Shown here piece after piece: positions 6,459 to 10,842 of a stretch of 10,842 bases of DNA. The translations under genes were made by a program, and so were the position numbers. The notes under the pieces are model-generated. The model had not been told where the DNA came from and searched no databases. It saw only the letters and a program-made list of their open reading frames with translations. This DNA comes from Methanosarcinales archaeon. GTDB taxonomy: Archaea; Halobacteriota; Methanosarcinia; Methanosarcinales; Methanogasteraceae. The stretch lies in assembly GCA_030640725.1 (NCBI GenBank), contig DAOWIV010000253.1, positions 1 through 10,842 of the forward strand. The letters are read 5' to 3'. Numbering within the stretch: the stretch's first letter is position 1; each line of letters starts with the position of its first letter.

Positions 6459-7334
6459 TTATCTTCTGCGGCTCCCACCACCCTTGCGGTATTCGCGCAG
6501 CACAAGGAGCGCCACCACAAACACACATCCGAGTAAGAACCACACGCCCGGATGGGCACCAAGCACCTGTGAGAAGTCGATCGAGGAGGCACCCATATCA
6601 GCACCCCCTGGTATCGGCGACGTCATAGGCGTCGATTCTGTTACCGGCAGCAGGTTAACCGGTGTGGGCGTGACGGCTGCCGTTGCACCGGTCTCGACCC
6701 CCTCATGCACGACAGAAGCCGCATCGGCGACATTGGCATTGGCAGAAGCAGCCACACTCTCAGATGTGAACTGCGCACCACCTTTCATCAGCGGTGCAGG
6801 CGAGGGTGTGGGGACTGGTGCCGGAACGCTCGGTCCAATAGCATCCCCCGCCACATCTACCAGCGCGTCCTGCGTTCCTCTGAGCGTTGGCTGGCACCAC
6901 CACTCGATGATTGCTGATAATCCTGCCGCACCGAGCAGCACGACAAGATATTTCTGTAAAATGTCAGTAACAGAATCTCTATCTGTTTTATCAGGCACAA
7001 CGACGATTAACTTACGTATCGGTGCGTAAATTTTAATCTTCCGACCTTTGACGCTCCATTTCGTTTCTTTCACTTTGATGAGTCCCGCGTCGATCAGCGC
7101 ATCCAGATTGTATTTGACGGTTGTGAGCGGCACCCCCAGTTCTTCGGAGACATCTGATGCCGACATCGGCTTATCTACGAGCAGTTCGAGCATTTGCCGG
7201 GCAGAATCGTTTGAAAGCACCTTTGTGACTTTCTTTGATTCCTCGCCGAGCGGAAGGATCAGTACCTTCTCCGCGGCATCATCGTCAGGTTGCATGTCAT
7301 GTACGTCGCCGTCACCCTTAAAACACTTTTTCAT
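6459..7334 (-). CDS. Membrane-anchored winged-helix (ArsR-like) transcription regulator
   Basis: The frame is open to 7472 (337 residues), but the recognisable protein starts at or after the Met at 7334 or 7295; residues further upstream look non-conserved. The text runs EKVLILPLGEESKKVTKVLS, then SARQMLELLVDKPMSASDV, then LGVPLTTVKYNLDALIDAGL and the wing VKETKWSVKGRKIKIYAP. This is an ArsR-type DNA-binding domain. It is followed by a hydrophobic helix (KYLVVLLGAAGLSAIIEWW), about 110 residues rich in Pro, Ala, Thr and Ser that should lie outside the membrane, and a second helix (GVWFLLGCVFVVALLVL) ending in basic residues. Such one-component regulators tie DNA binding to the envelope; target and signal are unknown. 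A GGTGA lies 13 nt before the 7295 Met, so that shorter start is also possible. Confidence 0.85.
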   Translation of the reverse strand: MKKCFKGDGDVHDMQPDDDAAEKVLILPLGEESKKVTKVLSNDSARQMLELLVDKPMSASDVSEELGVPLTTVKYNLDALIDAGLIKVKETKWSVKGRKIKIYAPIRKLIVVVPDKTDRDSVTDILQKYLVVLLGAAGLSAIIEWWCQPTLRGTQDALVDVAGDAIGPSVPAPVPTPSPAPLMKGGAQFTSESVAASANANVADAASVVHEGVETGATAAVTPTPVNLLPVTESTPMTSPIPGGADMGASSIDFSQVLGAHPGVWFLLGCVFVVALLVLREYRKGGGSRRR

Positions 7335-7477
7335 GGCTGCGAATTGAATCGAAGTTAACGAGAGTGTCGCGTCACAAACAGCGAGGTGGTAGTTTTGAAA
7401 CGAGTTGATCGTTTTACCCGGATTTTTTATGGTTCTGATGTTTTCTGACACCATGTTAATCTGTAACAACATGCTTA

Positions 7478-8005
7478 CCGCTATCGATTTTAAATCGTGA
7501 AAAATCGGATATCTCCACGATCTTCATGAAATAACAATATAGAATGTAGCATATATAATCTAATCACGTCAGCCGCTATCGATTAGTTGGTTTTTTACGA
7601 TCTGACAAAAACAGGTTGGATCTCTCCAGCAGGTGAGATATCCCGAGGAGATTGTTTTCAGATCTCACCTACTTTGTGATAGCACCCCGCAACGCGCAAG
7701 TCTCGAAAGTGGGATGCATGTTGTCCACAAAACTCTTTCGTACCGATGGAGTTGGTGATGAGAGTATGCAAGCCATGTAAATATCTGCATGGCACACCAA
7801 TTTATGCACCGGATATATCCAACATCCACAGAAAGATCGAACCCGGTTACGATGGAACTCTCCGGAAAAGTTCATGCCAAATCTCGCCGGCATGGTGGGT
7901 ATCTTGGATTCCTGATATTGGTAGATGTTCCACCACAAGATGTCATCCAAGACGCTCTAAATCAATCCTCGGCGATTTGTGTTGTGATAGTGCCTACCGC
8001 TATCG
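7478..8005. repeat. Three copies of CCGCTATCG, two extended to CCGCTATCGATT
   Basis: Copies lie at 7478-7486, 7573-7581 and 7997-8005, all on the + strand. The first two agree over 12 bases and are 95 bp apart. The first runs into CGATTTTAAATCG, a short perfect inverted repeat just upstream of the longest reading frame of the membrane regulator. They may be binding sites in the regulator's control region, or scars of a small element. Confidence 0.4.
7631..7670. promoter_or_regulatory. 9-bp perfect inverted repeat with 22-nt loop
   Basis: AGGTGAGAT (7631-7639) pairs with ATCTCACCT (7662-7670). GAGAT/ATCTC also recurs at 7620-7624 and 7648-7652, so alternative pairings are possible. It lies in the gene-free stretch between the membrane regulator and the nucS remnant. 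It could be a terminator stem, an operator or a small structured RNA; there is no adjoining T-run. Confidence 0.35.
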
Positions 8006-8034
8006 TTTTTAGTGCGTTTTCAGTTGCTATGTGA
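7789..8034 (+). CDS. Doubtful 81-residue ORF
   Basis: The ORF is open from the ATG at 7789. The second half reads smoothly (GGYLGFLILVDVPPQDVIQD, then ICVVIVPTAIVFSAFSVAM) and ends with a hydrophobic segment. A preceding frame contains CKPCKYLHGTPIYAP, and the two could be pieces of one frameshifted gene. No family is recognised and no ribosome binding site is seen. It overlaps the 3' end of the nucS remnant by 15 nt on the other strand. Confidence 0.2.
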   Translation: MAHQFMHRIYPTSTERSNPVTMELSGKVHAKSRRHGGYLGFLILVDVPPQDVIQDALNQSSAICVVIVPTAIVFSAFSVAM

Positions 8035-8600
8035 ACTCTTCGAGTGTGCTCTGCGCATCATCCGCTGCTCAAACTCATATTTGAACACTCGCCATTCGAG
8101 TTCGTTCTCTGTGAGTAGTGTTTGTATCATGGCTGTATGTTTGGTGTGCAGAGTATCCCGCGGACCCGCACGTTTTCTGTGTGCCGGTGCTGGCGGTCGA
8201 GAACGTATGCTTTCTGGTTGTAGCACGGCGGATGGTGTGGGCTGGCTTCGCTTGATCTCGATGATCACTGGTGTGTGGTCTCGGTCGATCCCGTGGAGGT
8301 CGATTGCGCCTGATCGTGTCTGTTTCTCCCGGTCTGTTATGCGCAGTCCATCCTCGATCACCGAGGGGTCACGCATGATCCTGTCGGCTTCCGTCTGGTA
8401 TCTGACCCGTGTGTCAGGCAGCTGCCAGTTCACAGGCTCACCCCCAAGCCCGCTGATGCACAAGCACACTGCCCCCATCAGCCTTAACAATAATAATGCG
8501 CTCACCCCATCCAAGCGTTGAACGCGCCCGCCCAACATACTCGACACTGCAACACCCGAGATAGAGTTACAATTGATCTGCGCCCGTTGGGTGCTTTTCT
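8020..8600 (-). pseudogene. nucS: Decayed endonuclease NucS (DUF91)
   Basis: NucS cuts mismatched or branched DNA in archaea and actinobacteria. Its parts are scattered over all three minus-strand frames. SIVTLSR appears near 8570, then in another frame SVEYVGRARSTLGWGERIII and KADGGSVLVHQ, then EPVNWQLPDTRVRY, then TEADRIMRDPSVIEDGLRI. The RecB-like nuclease core RSGAIDLHGIDRDHTPVIIEIKR follows; in short pieces, AIDL supplies the metal Asp and IEIKR the Glu and Lys. The C-terminal YVLDRQHRH and VRVRGILCTPNIQP are shifted again, and LLTENELEWRVF returns to the first frame. Frameshifts fall near 8556, 8440, 8207 and 8131. Roughly 50 residues normally linking RVRY to TEAD are missing near 8400. 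The longest single frame (8020-8547) cannot make a working enzyme. Confidence 0.85.
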
Positions 8601-8646
8601 TGGATGGAGAAGGGATTGTATCCGGATACGGACCGGTTTGAGTGCA

Positions 8647-9021
8647 TCATGCGCTCAACGCTTTCAACCGTTCGATGTTTTTCATCGTCTCTTGCGCCTC
8701 TTTCTTCTTCTCCTCTTCCAAACTGCCTATAATTTTACTGATGGGCACCTTAAGAGAATACACTTTGTGGGGTCGCCCTTTTCCAGGTTTCTTTTCATCA
8801 GATTCATCGATCCATTTACTTGCGCGAAGTTCTTGCATCGCCAAACTGACCTCGGGCTGCCTGAGATCCGAACCAACTTCGAGATCCTTCGATTTTACCT
8901 TATCGACACACTTCAAATATGCCAGCACCTTGGCGGTATTCCGTTTCAGTCCCTGTTTGATTAATATTTCGACGAATTCCTCATCGGCTTCGTCCAATAC
9001 CTTCACTGCTAAATCTTTCAT
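8647..9021 (-). CDS. Winged-helix transcription regulator, archaeal MarR/TrmB-like
   Basis: This is a 124-residue soluble protein. Residues 27-75 form a helix-turn-helix (NTAKVLAYLKCVDKVKSKDL, then DLRQPEVSLAMQELRASKWI) and residues 76-90 a basic wing (EKKPGKGRPHKVYSL). A charged coiled-coil-like helix (SLEEEKKKEAQETMKNIERL) follows, probably for dimerisation. The RQPEVS recognition helix and the KGRPxKxYSL wing are typical of a group of small archaeal one-component regulators. The start is firm: GGTGAT (9027-9032 on this strand) sits 5 nt from the ATG. No ligand-binding domain is present, so the signal is unknown. The gene lies upstream of the dead nucS on the same strand and has its own promoter. 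Confidence 0.85.
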   Translation of the reverse strand: MKDLAVKVLDEADEEFVEILIKQGLKRNTAKVLAYLKCVDKVKSKDLEVGSDLRQPEVSLAMQELRASKWIDESDEKKPGKGRPHKVYSLKVPISKIIGSLEEEKKKEAQETMKNIERLKALSA

Positions 9022-9056
9022 GAGATATCACCAGTTCTGAATATGTAATTGTACCG

Positions 9057-9090
9057 TATAAATCTTACGGATAAAAACAACTTTTATACA
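9057..9090 (-). promoter_or_regulatory. TATA-box promoter for the winged-helix gene
   Basis: On the minus strand TGTATAAAAG (9081-9090) and GATTTATAC (9056-9064) are both good archaeal TATA-like boxes. The first predicts a start of transcription near 9058. The second predicts one near 9032, just before the ribosome binding site. Confidence 0.5.
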
Positions 9091-9099
9091 TATCACTTC

Positions 9100-9585
9100 G
9101 TCAACTCTCCGAGTTCCGCGTAAGCGCAATCGATGCCGTGCTCATGAATCCGGATTGTTTACAGAAGGTTTTGACGGATGTGACTTGGTGGACGGGATTG
9201 ACCTAAAAGAACTCTACGATATGGTGCCAAAATAGTTGAAGAAGGCTGAAACAACGATAAAAGAAGGGGATGAACCCGATATATGGCACAAAATTGGATA
9301 TGCGCCACCCGTTGCAGATGCGAACGATGGCAGCGACGATGCCACGTGTCCTCTTCATACTGGTTTCTCTCTGAAACGATGCTCTCCACCGCTTTCTGCT
9401 GATCTGCAGCAACCGTCCGGGACTTTTTGTGAATGGAACAGCCAGACCGTCTCAATGGCGTATTTTCGCAGATCAGCCCCCCATCAGCCCTCTGACACCC
9501 CATCGGTAGCATGGCAGCGGCATCTCCCGCGTTATTTGTGCATTTGCAGAAAACATCCCGGGTTTTTTTGTAGCGGAGGCGTGAT
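9100..9585 (+). other. Degenerate region with a possible gene tail
   Basis: No ORF here has a natural composition. One frame from 9146 to the TAG at 9235 reads TEGFDGCDLVDGIDLKELYDM, which resembles the end of restriction-endonuclease-like (Mrr_cat type) domains, in short LVDGxxLxxL. It may be the tail of a lost gene. Further on, GCTGATCTGC (9398-9407) and GCAGATCAGC (9468-9477) form a perfect 10-bp inverted repeat with a 60-nt spacer. A T7 run at 9563-9569 precedes the next ORF and could be a terminator. Confidence 0.3.
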
Positions 9586-9714
9586 ATGGCTCCGATCAGG
9601 TATTTTTTTGGCGTGGACATGCGGCTGTTTGATATGCTTGATGAAATGGAATCCCGATGTACACTCTGTATCGCAAGAGCGAAGGAAGGGATGGGCGAGG
9701 AGGAGGTGGCATGA
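9586..9714 (+). CDS. Small hypothetical protein with CxxC
   Basis: This 42-residue ORF has a strong ribosome binding site, GGAGG at 9575-9579, 6 nt before the ATG. The product is acidic and helical (DMRLFDMLDEMESRCTLC) with one CxxC pair. Past its TGA the same frame stays open for 29 more codons and encodes a hydrophobic helix (GFVVCAWGVAVAGVIAAGIV). The gene may therefore once have made, or by readthrough may make, a 72-residue membrane-anchored protein. No family is recognised. Confidence 0.4.
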   Translation: MAPIRYFFGVDMRLFDMLDEMESRCTLCIARAKEGMGEEEVA

Positions 9715-9860
9715 GGTGATCGAGATGGCTTGCGGGCACGCGGGTTTGTGGTGTGTGCTTGGGGTGTGGCGGTGGCGGGTGTGATTGCCGCTGGTATTGT
9801 CTGATCGCGCGCTGGTTTGCGATATCGGGTGGCTGCATAGCGATATTCGATGGGGGAAGG

Positions 9861-9868
9861 TTTTTATA
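9861..9868 (+). promoter_or_regulatory. TATA box upstream of the peptide/surface-protein operon
   Basis: TTTTTATA preceded by the purine-rich GGGGGAAGG (BRE-like) is the clearest plus-strand promoter in the window. It predicts transcription start near 9890, about 25 nt before the ATG at 9915. Confidence 0.5.
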
Positions 9869-9914
9869 GGGGTGGGTTGTATGCATGGGATGTAACACAT
9901 CGGAGCTGATTGTT

Positions 9915-10064
9915 ATGAAAAGGCGTCTCCCCACAACCGAAACTCGTATTGTTTTGCGAACAATTCTCAGCGCGGGCGTGCTCGCGGTGCTGGTATTCTC
10001 AGGCGCGGACGTGGCGCCATGCACAGATTACAGATGCGCACAGGCAGCAGAGGTGGCAGCATGA
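9915..10064 (+). CDS. Small exported or membrane peptide (49 residues)
   Basis: The start MKRRLPTTETRIVLR is basic and is followed by a hydrophobic helix (TILSAGVLAVLVFSGADV) and a short tail with two cysteines (APCTDYRC). This fits a signal peptide with a very short mature part, or a single-pass membrane peptide. The stop overlaps the start of the next gene as ATGA, so the two are probably translationally coupled. Function is unknown. Codon use is GC-rich, in contrast to the gene it overlaps. Confidence 0.5.
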   Translation: MKRRLPTTETRIVLRTILSAGVLAVLVFSGADVAPCTDYRCAQAAEVAA

Positions 10065-10842
10065 CCCCGAGCATGAAACGATGGATGAGTGAAGTAGTTA
10101 ATTTCAACATTGCAAAAGCAACATTTGCATTATTGATTATTATATCATTAATTTTCTTTACAGTTGCTACAGTTACTGGTGAAAGTCAAAAAGACCAATT
10201 GGCACCCCCATGTTTGAATGATGCTTTGATACAAAATAATTATTTAGGCATTGCTGTAGAAGATACGAGTTCTAGATTTACACTCGGTAACACTGGCGGG
10301 GACCCGGCGAATCCTAATGACAACAATCAGATTCTCCTTTACGGTCATCCTTATCCGTGGTCTTCTTTTACAACAGTAAGAATTGATAATACTAATTATA
10401 TATTTGGAAGTAATGATGGCACTTTTACTGAAAGTCCCACGGATTATCTAACCTATATCAAAAGTGTTTGGACAAGTCATAATATTCAAGTAACTCAAAC
10501 TGTGGCTTTTACTTCAAACCCAGCTACAGGTCGTGTTGATGTTATGCAAATCCGTTATATGCTTGAGAATCTTGACTTAACAAACAGTCATGATGTAGGT
10601 TTAAGAATTCTTCTTGATACGATGCTTGGTGGAAACGACGGGGCGCCATTCCAAATTCCTGGAACTGGCGTAACGACGGAACATGAATATACAAGCACAT
10701 CGATACCAGCCTATTGGCAGTCTTTTGATGACCTAAATAATCCGACAATAATTTCCCAAGGAACTCTGAGAGGTGGTGACGCAACTGCACCAGATCGAGT
10801 AATATTTGCATCTTGGCCGGAATTTTATAATACCCAGTGGGA
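10061..10842 (+). CDS. Cell-surface/secreted protein, 3' end beyond the window
   Basis: The frame starts at the ATG at 10061, with GAGGTG 5 nt ahead, and is open to the last base (260 codons). An N-terminal hydrophobic segment (KATFALLIIISLIFFTVATV) acts as signal peptide or anchor. The exported part is rich in Asn, Thr, Asp and Gly and looks all-beta. It has ILLYGHPYPWSSFTTVRIDN, TSNPATGRVDVMQIRYMLEN, and DVGLRILLDTMLGGNDGAPF with IPGTG, matching in texture a family of large archaeal/clostridial surface proteins whose N-terminal domain carries the LDTMLGxNDGAPF motif, often followed by adhesion-type repeats. The repeats would lie outside the window. The gene is markedly more AT-rich than everything before it, which suggests separate ancestry. 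It is coupled to the small peptide gene. Confidence 0.85.
   Translation, partial: MTPSMKRWMSEVVNFNIAKATFALLIIISLIFFTVATVTGESQKDQLAPPCLNDALIQNNYLGIAVEDTSSRFTLGNTGGDPANPNDNNQILLYGHPYPWSSFTTVRIDNTNYIFGSNDGTFTESPTDYLTYIKSVWTSHNIQVTQTVAFTSNPATGRVDVMQIRYMLENLDLTNSHDVGLRILLDTMLGGNDGAPFQIPGTGVTTEHEYTSTSIPAYWQSFDDLNNPTIISQGTLRGGDATAPDRVIFASWPEFYNTQW

Noticed and set aside
6295..7029. 244-codon plus-strand ORF
   Set aside because: It is the complement of the Pro/Ala/Thr-rich linker of the membrane regulator, which naturally leaves an open antisense frame.
7478..8005. CRISPR array from the repeated CCGCTATCG
   Set aside because: There are only three short copies at unequal spacing, with no spacer-sized units and no cas genes.
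8518..9040. Plus-strand ORFs opposite the winged-helix regulator
   Set aside because: They are rich in Phe, Ser and Leu, as expected from the complement of a charged helical protein. The minus-strand gene has a clear motif, promoter and ribosome binding site.
9236..9784. 182-codon plus-strand ORF
   Set aside because: It starts at TTG without a ribosome binding site and is rich in Trp, Cys and Arg. It overlaps the 42-codon ORF that has GGAGG, and has no domain signature.
9159..10024. Minus-strand ORFs of 122-153 codons
   Set aside because: Their composition is unnatural (His/Pro/Thr runs), they lack start signals, and they lie opposite the better-supported small plus-strand ORFs.
1..10842. 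tRNA or rRNA genes
   Set aside because: I looked for T-loop GTTCRANYC patterns with flanking stems and for conserved rRNA motifs and saw none.

Overview
The window looks archaeal, most likely a methanogen- or ANME-type euryarchaeon. It carries two copies of the iron-sulfur large subunit of archaeal/eukaryotic-type primase (PriL), a decayed nucS (archaeal mismatch/flap endonuclease), a membrane-anchored ArsR-like regulator of a kind common in Methanosarcinia relatives, toxin-antitoxin genes of archaeal style, TATA-type promoters and GGAGG/GGTGAT ribosome binding sites. The exact lineage cannot be fixed from sequence alone.

Layout. (1) 1-2014 is a defence/accessory strip on the + strand. It holds an MNT-type nucleotidyltransferase antitoxin followed by a stub of a HepT-like toxin, a VOC-fold protein, a small unknown ORF, a VapB-like antitoxin, and its PIN-domain toxin broken by one missing base. 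(2) 2015-2280 has no convincing gene but several short inverted repeats. (3) 2294-4885 holds two priL copies in the same orientation. The first has the complete PriL body, but it is interrupted after the N-terminal domain by a roughly 87-residue foreign-looking module and extended at the C-terminus by a second, longer copy of that module. The second copy lacks the N-terminal domain altogether and begins at the same point where module 1 leaves off in copy 1. (4) 5124-6323 (-) is an intact trpB with no trpA beside it. (5) 6459-9021 (-) holds a two-TM winged-helix regulator, a repeat- and hairpin-bearing intergenic stretch, a frameshifted and internally deleted nucS pseudogene, and a soluble winged-helix regulator with its own promoter. 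(6) 9100-9585 is apparently degenerate. (7) From 9586 on the + strand lie a 42-codon ORF, then a 49-residue exported or membrane peptide overlapping (ATGA) an AT-rich cell-surface protein gene that runs off the end of the window.

Themes. Decay is common: the HepT stub, the PIN frameshift, nucS and the N-terminally truncated priL. The most interesting signal is the repeated in-frame module inside and behind an essential replication protein. It behaves like a protein-level insertion element: it is present in copy 1 at two places, absent from copy 2 at the one of those two sites that copy 2 retains, and one of its copies carries an internal duplication.
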